Part shown: positions 1 through 8,262 of the stretch, piece after piece
Numbering within the stretch: position 1 is the first letter of the stretch
Layout of the letters: each line of letters begins with the position of its first letter
Assembly: GCF_019931575.1 (NCBI RefSeq)
Contig: NZ_CP082923.1
Location: 496,001 to 560,000, forward strand
Length of the DNA stretch: 64,000 nt
Direction of reading: 5' to 3'
Source of the DNA: Caulobacter segnis
Lineage (GTDB): Bacteria; Pseudomonadota; Alphaproteobacteria; Caulobacterales; Caulobacteraceae
Position numbers and translations under genes: made by a program
Notes under the pieces: generated by a model
Told to the model about the DNA's origin: nothing
The model's database searches: none
The model's input: only the letters and a program-made list of their open reading frames with translations

Positions 1-327
1 GCTGCGCGGCGTGCGTCCGCGCGAGATCATGTCCTCGGTGAAGGACGAGAGCTTGGAGAAGCTCTTCTCGACCCGCGCGGCGACGAAGGTCCCCGCGCCC
101 TGACGGCGCGTCAGCAGGCCCTCGCTGACCAGGCCGTCCAGCGCCTTGCGCACCGTGATGCGCGAGATGCTGAACTCGTCGGCCAGGTCCCGCTCGGCGG
201 GCAGGGCGTCGTCCGGCGCCAGCACCTTCTTCTGGATCGCCTCGCGCAGCGCGCGCTGCAATTGCTTGTAGAGCGGGGCGTGATCATCGACGGCGTCGAG
301 CCGCCCAATCCGTTCAGCAAACGTCAT
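1..327 (-). CDS. GntR-family transcriptional regulator, N-terminal part (probable GlcNAc repressor)
   Basis: The 109 codons seen encode the N-terminal winged-helix domain of a GntR/HutC-type repressor; the ligand-binding domain lies outside the window. The start is the ATG whose complement is at 325-327. The protein opens with a helix (residues about 1-35, ending KLYKQLQ-type residues) and then the GntR signature: PAERDLADEF, SISRITVRKALDGL and LLTRRQGAGTFV. It is divergent from the GlcNAc-type TonB receptor gene, with 256 bp between them that carry TGGTC-type half sites. By analogy with NagQ/NagR regulators, it probably represses the downstream nag genes and is released by an amino-sugar phosphate. 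The family call is secure; the ligand is inferred from context. Confidence 0.88.
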   Translation of the reverse strand, partial: MTFAERIGRLDAVDDHAPLYKQLQRALREAIQKKVLAPDDALPAERDLADEFSISRITVRKALDGLVSEGLLTRRQGAGTFVAARVEKSFSKLSSFTEDMISRGRTPRS

Positions 328-383
328 TTCACAGCCCTCCCCGTCCAAGTCCGTGGCGCCCTGCGCCTGCTTCGATAGCATAT

Positions 384-413
384 GACCATTTTCATACCAA
401 TAAGAACATGGTC
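384..413. promoter_or_regulatory. Candidate GntR operator: inverted repeat GACCAT-N18-ATGGTC
   Basis: GACCAT at 384-389 is mirrored by ATGGTC at 408-413, in an AT-rich patch between the divergent GntR gene and the TonB receptor gene. NagR-type GntR proteins are known to bind palindromes built from TGGTC/GACCA half sites, although usually with the halves adjacent. Here they are separated by 18 bp, so this may be two half sites rather than one operator. Inferred from sequence only. Confidence 0.4.
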
Positions 414-510
414 TGCAATTGGTTTCTTTTTGGCCTTGTCATCCGCAAAATTTCCGTCACAGTCGCCTTCCGAGGCCTGAGAAGCGCCACTTTTCGGGAT
501 CGCTCCGAAA

Positions 511-530
511 AGATTGGTACCAGATTGGTC
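511..530. promoter_or_regulatory. Candidate GntR operator: TGGTACCA palindrome with repeated AGATTGGT
   Basis: AGATTGGT occurs at 511-518 and again at 522-529, 11 bp apart (one helical turn). The palindrome TGGTACCA spans 515-522, and ACCA-GAT-TGGT spans 519-529. The block lies 54-73 bp upstream of the receptor start codon, a typical place for a repressor site. The TGGT/ACCA core matches the half-site style of GlcNAc-responsive GntR regulators. No experiment is implied; a shared motif upstream of other nag genes in the genome would support it. Confidence 0.45.
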
Positions 531-583
531 TTTGGGGTTCGGCTCGCGTCCGAAGCGACCGAGCAAATGGGGAGAAGTGAACT

Positions 584-3250
584 ATGAAGAAGTTCCATAA
601 GTCCGTCTTGGCCGCATCCGCCAGCGTCATGGCCGTCATGATCGCCGCGCCGGCCCTGGCCCAGGACAGCAACAACGTCGAGGAAGTGGTCGTCACCGGC
701 ATCCGCGCCTCGCTGCTGCAATCCATCGAATCCAAGCGCCGCGCCGACGCCATCGTCGATGTCGTCACCGCCGAGGACGTTGGCAAGTTTCCGAGCACCA
801 ACGTCGCCGAAGCCCTGACGATCGTTCCCGGCGTCACCGTCGACCGCGCCTTCGGTCAAGGCGAGAAGGTCAGCATCCTCGGCACCGACCCGGCGCTGAA
901 CCGCACCCTGCTCAACGGCCAGACCGTCGCCTCGGCCGACTGGTTCATCCTCGACTCTCCGGGCCGCACCTTCAACTACGCCCTTCTGGCTCCGCAGATC
1001 GTCGGCAAGGTCGACGTCTACAAGTCGCCCGAAGCGCGCATCGACGAAGGCAGCATCGGCGGCACCGTCATCGTCAACACCCGCAAGCCTCTGGACCTCA
1101 AGTCGGGCCTGATCGCCGGCGCGGTGAGCTATCTGTACAACGACCGCTCCAAGAAGGGCGACGCCCAAGGCTCGCTGCTGGTCAGCTGGAAGAATCCCGA
1201 CCAGACCTTCGGCGCCAGCTTCTCGGTCCAGCGCGCCGAGGACCAGCTGCGCCGCGACGGCGTCGAGAGCTACGGCACCATCGCCGCCAACCAGTGGGCG
1301 GGCGGCAATCCGGACAATCCGGTCGACTCGCGGACCCGTGGCTGCACGGGCTCGTGCGCCACGACCCTGACCAGCAACCTGACGGCCCGCAGCCCGAACG
1401 CGTTCGGCGCCTCGTACTTCGAGCAGGACCGCGTCCGCACCACCTACACCACGGCCCTCCAGTACAAGCCGACCGAACAGCTCTCGTTCGAGTTCAATTG
1501 GATGAAGATCAAGGCCGACTACGACAACACCAACCAGTCGATGTACGCCTTCCAGGGCAACACCTGGAACAGCCTGGGCGCCCTGACCGACCTGACGGTC
1601 AAGGACGGCGTGGTCACCAAGGCTTCGTTCAACAACGCGCTGAGCGTGCTGGACGTGCAGTACCGCGAAGCCGAGCTGAACTCCGACACCTACCATCTGA
1701 AGGGTGGCTACAAGGGCGACGGCTGGGACCTGAACGGCGAGATCGGCAAGTCCACCGCCGATGGCGGCACCAAGCGCCAGGTGTTCCTCGAGTTCCTGAA
1801 CTGGGCCAACTACACCGTCGACATCAGCGGCGCGCCCAAGAGCGCGGGCAGCCTGACCTACACCACCAACGTGATGGGCAACCCGGCCGCCTTCGCAACC
1901 GATCCGGGCTGGAGCGGCAACCTGGTCTCCAAGCCGACCTCCGACGAGGAGAAGTACGCCCAGATCGACCTGGGCAAGGACTTCGACGGCGTCATCCAGC
2001 GCGTCCAGGTCGGCTACAAGCGTCGTGAGCACGAGACCGGCCAGCAATACGCCGGCATCGCCATCACCGGCGTCGCCGCCCCGGCCTCGCTGTTCAGCGC
2101 CACGCAAGTTCCCGGCAACTATCTGAAGGGCTTCGACGGCGTCGGCGACCAGATGAAGAACCGCTTCCGGATCAGCGGCCAGTCGATGGTCGACTATGTC
2201 CAGAGCGGCAAGTGGCTGGCGGCGGGCGCTTCCATGCCCAAGCCCTCGATCTTCGCCGCCGCCGAGTTCACGGCCGGCAACTGGAACATCCAGGAGAACA
2301 TCGACGCCGCCTACGCCCAGGCCAGCTTCAAGGCCGACAACATCCGCGGCAATTTCGGCGTCCGCTACGTGAAGACCTCGGTCAACAGCGCTGGCTATGT
2401 CTGCAAGCCCGGCGCGGCCTGCAACGCCGCCGCCGACTGGACCTGGCAGGTGACCAAGAAGAGCTACGACAACGTCCTGCCCAGCGTGAACATCATCGTC
2501 GACGCGCGCGAGGACCTGGTGTTCCGCTTCGCGGCCGCCCAGGTGATCGCCCGCCCGAACTACGCCGACATGACCAACTACTTCTGGCTGTCGGACGGCA
2601 TCCTGACCGGCGGCGGCGGCAACCCGAACCTGGAGCCCTACAAGTCGAGCAACGTCAACGCCTCGGCCGAGTGGTACTTCCAGCCCCAGGCCATCCTGTC
2701 GGCCGAGCTGTTCTACAAGGACATCTCCAACTACATCCTGCAGCGCACGCAGCCGGAATCGTACTTCAACCAGTCGCAGGGCAAGGTCACGACCTATCAG
2801 ATCAGCCGTCCGTTCAACGCGGGTTCGGCCGAGGTGAAGGGTCTGGCGGTCGCCTACCAGCAGAACTTCGCTCACGGCTTCGGCCTGCTGGCCAACTACA
2901 CCTACGCCGACGCCTCGGGCCAGGGCGGCGCGCCGCTGCCCTACAGCTCGAAGAACCAGGTCAATCTCAGCCCCTTCTACGAAGCCGGCCCGTTCTCGGC
3001 CCGGGCGACCTTCACTTGGCGGTCGAAGTACTTCACCGGCGTGGATCGCGGCGACGACATGTTCGTCCGCGCCTCCAAGACCCTGGACGCCACCGTCGGC
3101 TACGCGGTGAACCAGAACATCACGCTGTCGGTCTCGGGACAGAACCTGCTGGACAGCGAGTACTACGCCTACGCCAACACGACCTCGCTGCCGCGCGGCG
3201 TCTACCGCACGGGCCGCAAGCTGCAGGCCACGCTGAACGTCAGCTTCTAG
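584..3250 (+). CDS. nagA: TonB-dependent outer-membrane receptor for GlcNAc / chito-oligosaccharides
   Basis: The 888-residue protein has a Sec signal peptide (residues 1-26, ending PALAQ), a TonB-box-like stretch just after it (EEVVVTG), a plug domain (about 45-170, with the SIGGTVIVNTRKPL segment) and a long beta-barrel ending in the aromatic C-terminus TLNVSF. This start is preceded by GGAGAAG at a good distance. It lies divergent from a GntR regulator and upstream of a GH20 hexosaminidase and GlcNAc-type PTS genes, the arrangement known in Caulobacter crescentus, where the receptor was named NagA. That name clashes with nagA for GlcNAc-6-phosphate deacetylase, which this is not. It should import GlcNAc or short chitin oligomers across the outer membrane using TonB energy. 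The receptor class is certain; the substrate is from context. Confidence 0.9.
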   Translation: MKKFHKSVLAASASVMAVMIAAPALAQDSNNVEEVVVTGIRASLLQSIESKRRADAIVDVVTAEDVGKFPSTNVAEALTIVPGVTVDRAFGQGEKVSILGTDPALNRTLLNGQTVASADWFILDSPGRTFNYALLAPQIVGKVDVYKSPEARIDEGSIGGTVIVNTRKPLDLKSGLIAGAVSYLYNDRSKKGDAQGSLLVSWKNPDQTFGASFSVQRAEDQLRRDGVESYGTIAANQWAGGNPDNPVDSRTRGCTGSCATTLTSNLTARSPNAFGASYFEQDRVRTTYTTALQYKPTEQLSFEFNWMKIKADYDNTNQSMYAFQGNTWNSLGALTDLTVKDGVVTKASFNNALSVLDVQYREAELNSDTYHLKGGYKGDGWDLNGEIGKSTADGGTKRQVFLEFLNWANYTVDISGAPKSAGSLTYTTNVMGNPAAFATDPGWSGNLVSKPTSDEEKYAQIDLGKDFDGVIQRVQVGYKRREHETGQQYAGIAITGVAAPASLFSATQVPGNYLKGFDGVGDQMKNRFRISGQSMVDYVQSGKWLAAGASMPKPSIFAAAEFTAGNWNIQENIDAAYAQASFKADNIRGNFGVRYVKTSVNSAGYVCKPGAACNAAADWTWQVTKKSYDNVLPSVNIIVDAREDLVFRFAAAQVIARPNYADMTNYFWLSDGILTGGGGNPNLEPYKSSNVNASAEWYFQPQAILSAELFYKDISNYILQRTQPESYFNQSQGKVTTYQISRPFNAGSAEVKGLAVAYQQNFAHGFGLLANYTYADASGQGGAPLPYSSKNQVNLSPFYEAGPFSARATFTWRSKYFTGVDRGDDMFVRASKTLDATVGYAVNQNITLSVSGQNLLDSEYYAYANTTSLPRGVYRTGRKLQATLNVSF

Positions 3251-3263
3251 CGATGTCGGCGGC

Positions 3264-3291
3264 GGAGGTCCCGGATGCTTCCGGGACCTCC
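3264..3291 (+). terminator. Strong hairpin after the TonB receptor, no U tract
   Basis: GGAGGTCCCGGA (3264-3275) and its exact complement (3280-3291) form a 12-bp stem with a 4-nt loop, 13 nt after the receptor stop codon. No T run follows, so on its own it is more likely to protect the mRNA 3' end than to terminate. A second hairpin with a T run follows at 3341. Confidence 0.6.
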
Positions 3292-3340
3292 GACCACGGC
3301 GCGATTGATCCAACCCCTCCTGACTGCAAGCATGGAGCTA

Positions 3341-3376
3341 GGGCGGGACGGCTCGGCTGTCCCGCCCGCTTTTTGC
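3341..3376 (+). terminator. Rho-independent terminator between TonB receptor and hexosaminidase
   Basis: GGGCGGGAC at 3341-3349 pairs with GTCCCGCCC at 3359-3367, with a 9-nt loop, followed by GCTTTTTG. This is a standard intrinsic terminator and lies 90 nt after the receptor stop and 24 nt before the hexosaminidase start. It implies that the receptor is made in excess over the downstream enzymes, which are then reached by read-through or from a second promoter. Confidence 0.8.
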
Positions 3377-3399
3377 CGCCTATCTCTTCGCGAGGCCGC

Positions 3400-5682
3400 G
3401 TGACCAAGACCCGCATCATCGCCGTCTCGGCGTTCGCCCTTGCCCTCGGCCTTGGAGCCGCCGCGCTCGCGACGGGCGCCGTGGCCGACGGCCTCACCAT
3501 CACCCCCGCGCCGGCCAAGGCCGTCGCCGCCGAGGGGACTTTCAAGCTTTCCGCCGCGACCCGCATCGTCGTCGCCAAGGGCGATGTCGAGGCCAAGGGC
3601 GTGGCGTTTCAGCTGGCCGAGCTGATCCAGCGCTCGCGCGGCTTCCGTCCCGCCGTGGTCGAAGGCCCTCCGACCGCCGGCGCCATCGTCCTGACCCGCG
3701 AGGGGCCGGCCGGCGAGGCCTACAGGCTCGACATCTCACCCGCCGGCGTGACCATCGCCGCGGCCCAGCGCGCGGGCCTGTTCTATGGCGCGATGTCGCT
3801 GTGGCAACTGGCGACGCCCGACGCCGCCCAGGGGCCGGTCGCCCTTCCCGCCGCCGCGATCGAGGACGCTCCGCGGTTCGCCTGGCGCGGCCTGATGGTC
3901 GACAGCGCCCGCCACTTTCAGTCGCTCGACACGCTGAAGGCGGTCATCGACACGATGGCGGCGCACAAGATGAACACCTTCCACTGGCACCTGGTCGACG
4001 ACCAGGGCTGGCGGCTGGAGATCAGGAAGTATCCGAAACTGACCCAGGTCGCCGGCTGGCGGCATGATCCGGGCGCGGCCGCGAAGGATCCCAAGTACGG
4101 CGGGTTCTATACCCAGGACCAGGCCCGCGAGCTGGTCGCCTACGCCGCCGCCCGCAACATCACCGTGGTGCCCGAGATCGAGACCCCGGGCCATGCCCTG
4201 GCGCCGATCGTGGCCTATCCGGCGCTGGGCGTGGCCGCGCCGGACGCCAGCAAGATGGGCGACTGGGGGGTCTTCCCCTGGCTCTACAACACCGACGACG
4301 CGACCTTCGCCTTCCTCGACGACGTGCTGAGCGAGGTGATGGATATCTTCCCGTCGCCCTTCATCCACGTGGGCGGCGACGAGGCCATAAAGGATCAGTG
4401 GAAGGCCAGTCCGAAGATCCAGGCCAAGATCAAGGACCTGGGCCTCAAGGACGAGCACGAACTGCAGAGCTGGTTCATCCAGCGAGTCGGCAAGAGCCTC
4501 GACAAGCGCGGCCGCCGCCTGATCGGCTGGGACGAGATCCTGGAAGGGGGCCTGGCGCCCAACGCCACGGTCATGTCCTGGCGCGGGATCGACGGCGCCG
4601 TCGCCGCCGCCAAGGCCGGCCACGACACGGTGCTGTCGCCGCATCCGACCCTCTATCTGGACCATCGCCAGAGCGCCTCGTGGGAGGAGCCGACCGGGCG
4701 CGGCCTGATCATCACGCTGAAGGACGTCTACGCCTTCGACCCGGCCCCGGCCCAGTTGAGCTCCGACGAGCGCAAGCACATCCTCGGGGTCCAGGCCAAT
4801 GTCTGGACCGAGCACATGCAGACCGACACCCGCATGCAGCAGATGGCCTTCCCGCGCGCCATCGCCCTGGCCGAACGGGCCTGGACGCGAGAGGAGGACA
4901 TCAGCTGGGACGACTTCGCCCGCCGGCTGCCGGCCGAGATGGCGCGGCTGAAGGTGCTGGGCGTCACCGCCGACACCGTGCCGTTCGAGCCCAGCCCGAC
5001 GCTGTCGGAAGGCGAGGGGGGCAAGACCAGCTTGGCCCTGGCCGCGCCGCTGGCCGTGGGTCAGGTGCGCTACACCACCGACGGCAAGGCGCCGACGGCG
5101 GCCTCGACCGCCTATGCCGGCGCCCTGGCCCTGCCGGCGGGAACGACGGTCAAGGCCCGCACCTTCGTGGACGGCCAGGCCCTGGGGCGCGAGAAGACGG
5201 TGACGGTCGATCCGGCCGCGCTGCAGACCCGGGTCAGTGGCCAGCTGAAGCGCTGCACCAGCCATGTGCCGCTGCTGATGATCGACGACGCCCCGCGCGA
5301 CTTCGACAGGCGGGCGATGTTCGACGTCGACATCTTCAATCCGTGCTGGATCTGGGAGGGGGCGGACCTCTCCAAGGGCGCGGTGATCAGCGCCCGGATC
5401 GGCCAGATCCCGTTCAATTTCCAGGTCGGCAAGGACCGCGACAACATCCCGCTGCGCGCCCCCGCCACGCCGGGCGGCGAACTGGAGGTGCGCCTGGGCT
5501 GCGCGGGCGAGCGCATCGCCGCCATCCCGCTGGGCGACGCGGCGAAAAATCCGGCCCTGTCGACGGTCGGCGGCCGCTTGCCCGCCAGACCGGGTAAGGT
5601 CGATCTTTGCTTCAGCTTCACGAGCAGGACGATCGATCCGTTCTGGGTTGTCGACCGGGTGACCGTGAAGCCCGCGAACTAG
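3400..5682 (+). CDS. Secreted beta-N-acetylhexosaminidase, GH20
   Basis: This 760-residue enzyme removes terminal GlcNAc from chito-oligosaccharides, probably in the periplasm. The GTG at 3400 is chosen because a signal peptide follows at once (about 1-31, ending GAVADG). A GH20b-like N-terminal domain (about 35-155) precedes the TIM barrel (about 160-510). The barrel shows FAWRGLMVDSARHF, the FHWHLVDDQGWR stretch and the catalytic pair D327-E328 in HVGGDEA. A C-terminal CHB_HEX-like beta domain (about 535-600) and a further unknown beta-rich domain (about 605-760) follow, making it longer than minimal GH20 enzymes. It sits behind a terminator after the receptor gene and 22 nt before the PTS fusion, with which it is probably co-transcribed. 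Confidence 0.93.
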   Translation: MTKTRIIAVSAFALALGLGAAALATGAVADGLTITPAPAKAVAAEGTFKLSAATRIVVAKGDVEAKGVAFQLAELIQRSRGFRPAVVEGPPTAGAIVLTREGPAGEAYRLDISPAGVTIAAAQRAGLFYGAMSLWQLATPDAAQGPVALPAAAIEDAPRFAWRGLMVDSARHFQSLDTLKAVIDTMAAHKMNTFHWHLVDDQGWRLEIRKYPKLTQVAGWRHDPGAAAKDPKYGGFYTQDQARELVAYAAARNITVVPEIETPGHALAPIVAYPALGVAAPDASKMGDWGVFPWLYNTDDATFAFLDDVLSEVMDIFPSPFIHVGGDEAIKDQWKASPKIQAKIKDLGLKDEHELQSWFIQRVGKSLDKRGRRLIGWDEILEGGLAPNATVMSWRGIDGAVAAAKAGHDTVLSPHPTLYLDHRQSASWEEPTGRGLIITLKDVYAFDPAPAQLSSDERKHILGVQANVWTEHMQTDTRMQQMAFPRAIALAERAWTREEDISWDDFARRLPAEMARLKVLGVTADTVPFEPSPTLSEGEGGKTSLALAAPLAVGQVRYTTDGKAPTAASTAYAGALALPAGTTVKARTFVDGQALGREKTVTVDPAALQTRVSGQLKRCTSHVPLLMIDDAPRDFDRRAMFDVDIFNPCWIWEGADLSKGAVISARIGQIPFNFQVGKDRDNIPLRAPATPGGELEVRLGCAGERIAAIPLGDAAKNPALSTVGGRLPARPGKVDLCFSFTSRTIDPFWVVDRVTVKPAN

Positions 5683-5704
5683 GTTCCGAGGAAGAGTATC
5701 CGCC

Positions 5705-8257
5705 GTGTCCAATCTCGTTCTCCGCTCGCCCCTCCAGGGCTGGGTAGCGCCGTTGGATGAGACGCCGGATGCGGTGTTTTCCGAGCGGATGCTGGGGGAC
5801 GGGCTGGCGATCGATCCGTTGGGCTCGACGCTGCACGCGCCGTGCGACGCAGTGGTGGTGACGGTGCACCGGGCCCGGCACGCGGTGACCCTGCGGGCGG
5901 CCAACGGGGCCGAGATTCTGATGCATGTGGGGCTGGAGACGGTGGCCCTGGGCGGCGAGGGCTTCTCGGTGTTCGTGCGCGAGGGCCAGGCGGTGAAGGC
6001 CGGTGACAAGCTCTTGGGTTTCGACCTCGACCTTCTGGCCCAGCGGGCCAAGAGCCTGATCACCCCGGTGGTCATCACCAATCTGGACGCTTTCTCGATC
6101 GTGCGCCGCGACCAGGACCGGGCCATTTCGGTGGGCGACTTCCTGATGGAGCTGTCGCCGCTGGGCGGGGCGTCGGCGGTTGCTAGCCCGACGTCCACGA
6201 CTGAGATTTCCCGCCAGGTGACCGTGCCGCTGGCGCATGGGATCCATGCGCGGCCGGCGGCGAAGATCGCCGAGACGGCCAAGGGGTTCGACGCCGAGAT
6301 CGGGCTGGTGGCCGGCGCGCGCCGGGCCAGCGCCAGGAGCCCGGTGGGGGTGATGTCGCTGGCCATCCGCCATGGCGACGCCATTGACGTGGTGGCCTCG
6401 GGCGTGGACGCCGAGGCGGCGCTGCAAGCCATCGTCGGCCTGATCGAGGGCGGCATGGGCGAGGGGGCGCCGGTGGCGGCCCCGATGGCGGGCAAGGCCT
6501 CAGCACCGGCGGCCGTGATCGAATCCGCGCCCGTGACCCCGACGGAACTGCCCCGTGACGGGGTGCTGAAGGGGGTGCTGGCTGCGCCGGGGCTGGCGAT
6601 CGGCAAGGCCGTGCGGCTGGCGTCCAGCGACATCGCCGTGCGCGAGGCGGGCGAGGGCGTGGCCCACGAGGAGGCGGCCCTGACCGCCGCCATCGCCAAG
6701 GTCCGCGCCAAGATCGAAACCAACGCCGCGAAAGGCGACAAGGCCCGCAAGGCGATCCTGGGGGCCCACCTGGCGTTTCTGGATGATCCTGAGCTCGCCG
6801 CTGGCGCGCGCCGGCTGATCGGCGAGGGCAAGAGCGCCGGCTTTGGCTGGCGATCGGCCGTCGGCGGCTATGTCGAGGCCCTGCGGGGTCTGGGCGACCG
6901 GCGCCTGGCCGAACGGGTCGACGACCTGATCGATCTGGAGCGCCAGGTGCTGCGCGCCCTTAGTGGCGAGGAGGACGACACGACGGTGCTGCCGCCGGGC
7001 GCGATCCTGCTGGCCGACGAGCTTTTGCCCTCGCAGCTGATGGGCGTGGATCCCGGCGTGGTGGCCGGCTTCGCCACCGCCCGTGGCGGCCCGACTTCGC
7101 ACGTGGCGATCCTGGCCGCGGCCATGGGCATCCCGGCCCTGGTGGCCTTAGGGGGCGGGGTCTTGAGCGTCGAGGACGGCGCGGCCCTGATCCTGGACGC
7201 CGACAGCGGGACCCTGCGCGTGGCGCCCGACGCGCCGGCCCTGGAAGCGGCCCAGACGGCCCTGGCCCAGCGCCAGTCGCGCAAGGCCGCCGCCAAGGCC
7301 GCCGCCCACGAGCCCGCCATCACCCGGGACGGAACCCGCATCGAGGTGTTCGCCAACACCGGCTCGGTCAAGGACGCCGCGGCGGCGATCGAGAACGGGG
7401 CGGAAGGCTCGGGACTGCTGCGCACCGAATTCCTGTTCCTGGACCGCGAGACCCCGCCCGACGAGGACGAGCAGGCCCGCCAGTACCAGGCCATCGCCGA
7501 CGCCCTGCAGGGGCGGCCGCTGATCATCCGCACGCTCGACGTCGGCGGCGACAAGGCCGCGCCCTACCTGCCGATCCCGGCCGAGGAGAACCCGGCGCTG
7601 GGCCTGCGCGGCGTGCGCGTCAGCCTGTGGCGGCCGCATCTCTTGAAGACCCAGCTGCGGGCCATCCTGCGGGTTAAACCGCCTCAAGGTCAAAAGAGGG
7701 GCCAATGCAAGATCATGGTCCCGATGGTCGCCAGCCTCGACGAGCTGCGCGCTGTGCGCGCGGTGCTGGAGGAGGCCAAACGCGAGCTGGGCGTCACGGA
7801 CGCCGTCGCGCTGGGGGTGATGATCGAGACCCCGGCGGCGGCCGTCACCGCCGACCTGATCGCCGCCGAGGCCGATTTCCTGTCGATCGGCACCAACGAC
7901 CTGACGCAATACGTGCTGGCCATGGACCGGGGTAACCCCGAACTGGCCGCCCGCATCGACGCCCTGCACCCGGCGGTGCTGCGGATGATCGACCTGACCT
8001 GTCGTGGAGCCGAGAAGCACGGCCGCTGGGTGGGGGTGTGCGGGGGGCTGGCCTCGGATGTGGCCGCCACCGCCATCCTGCTGGGCCTGGGCGTCACCGA
8101 GCTTTCGACCACGGCCAGCATCGCCCCCGAGGTGAAGGCCCAGGTGCGCTCGCTCAGCCTGGACGCCTGCCGTGCGCTCGCCCAGCAGGCCCTGCAACAG
8201 ACATCGCCCGAGGCCGTGCGGGCCCTGGCCCAAGCCTTCACCAAGACCGGAGCCTGA
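5705..8257 (+). CDS. nagF: PTS fusion protein EIIA(Glc-type)-HPr-Enzyme I for GlcNAc
   Basis: This 850-residue cytoplasmic protein carries all soluble steps of a sugar PTS. The EIIA-Glc-like domain (about 1-145) has its phosphorylated His at H74 (ILMHVG). HPr (about 165-250) has H181 in GIHARPA. Enzyme I (about 285-845) has H466 in GGPTSHVAIL, plus the PEP-binding barrel with LRTEFLF and the C-terminal GVCGGLAS. The GTG start follows GAGGAAG. The domain order matches NagF of Pseudomonas aeruginosa, from which I take the symbol. It passes phosphate from PEP to the EIIB domains of the permease, which starts 5 nt downstream. Around residues 656-668 (PPQGQKRGQ region) there is a short Lys/Gln-rich insertion compared with common Enzyme I. 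Confidence 0.93.
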   Translation: MSNLVLRSPLQGWVAPLDETPDAVFSERMLGDGLAIDPLGSTLHAPCDAVVVTVHRARHAVTLRAANGAEILMHVGLETVALGGEGFSVFVREGQAVKAGDKLLGFDLDLLAQRAKSLITPVVITNLDAFSIVRRDQDRAISVGDFLMELSPLGGASAVASPTSTTEISRQVTVPLAHGIHARPAAKIAETAKGFDAEIGLVAGARRASARSPVGVMSLAIRHGDAIDVVASGVDAEAALQAIVGLIEGGMGEGAPVAAPMAGKASAPAAVIESAPVTPTELPRDGVLKGVLAAPGLAIGKAVRLASSDIAVREAGEGVAHEEAALTAAIAKVRAKIETNAAKGDKARKAILGAHLAFLDDPELAAGARRLIGEGKSAGFGWRSAVGGYVEALRGLGDRRLAERVDDLIDLERQVLRALSGEEDDTTVLPPGAILLADELLPSQLMGVDPGVVAGFATARGGPTSHVAILAAAMGIPALVALGGGVLSVEDGAALILDADSGTLRVAPDAPALEAAQTALAQRQSRKAAAKAAAHEPAITRDGTRIEVFANTGSVKDAAAAIENGAEGSGLLRTEFLFLDRETPPDEDEQARQYQAIADALQGRPLIIRTLDVGGDKAAPYLPIPAEENPALGLRGVRVSLWRPHLLKTQLRAILRVKPPQGQKRGQCKIMVPMVASLDELRAVRAVLEEAKRELGVTDAVALGVMIETPAAAVTADLIAAEADFLSIGTNDLTQYVLAMDRGNPELAARIDALHPAVLRMIDLTCRGAEKHGRWVGVCGGLASDVAATAILLGLGVTELSTTASIAPEVKAQVRSLSLDACRALAQQALQQTSPEAVRALAQAFTKTGA

Positions 8258-8262
8258 TCCCG

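Noticed and set aside
392..3313. 973-codon minus-strand open frame opposite the TonB receptor
   Set aside because: Long antisense frames are expected in high-GC DNA. The composition (Gly, Val, Ala, Arg, Asp, His rich) is that of a shadow, and the plus-strand receptor is unmistakable.
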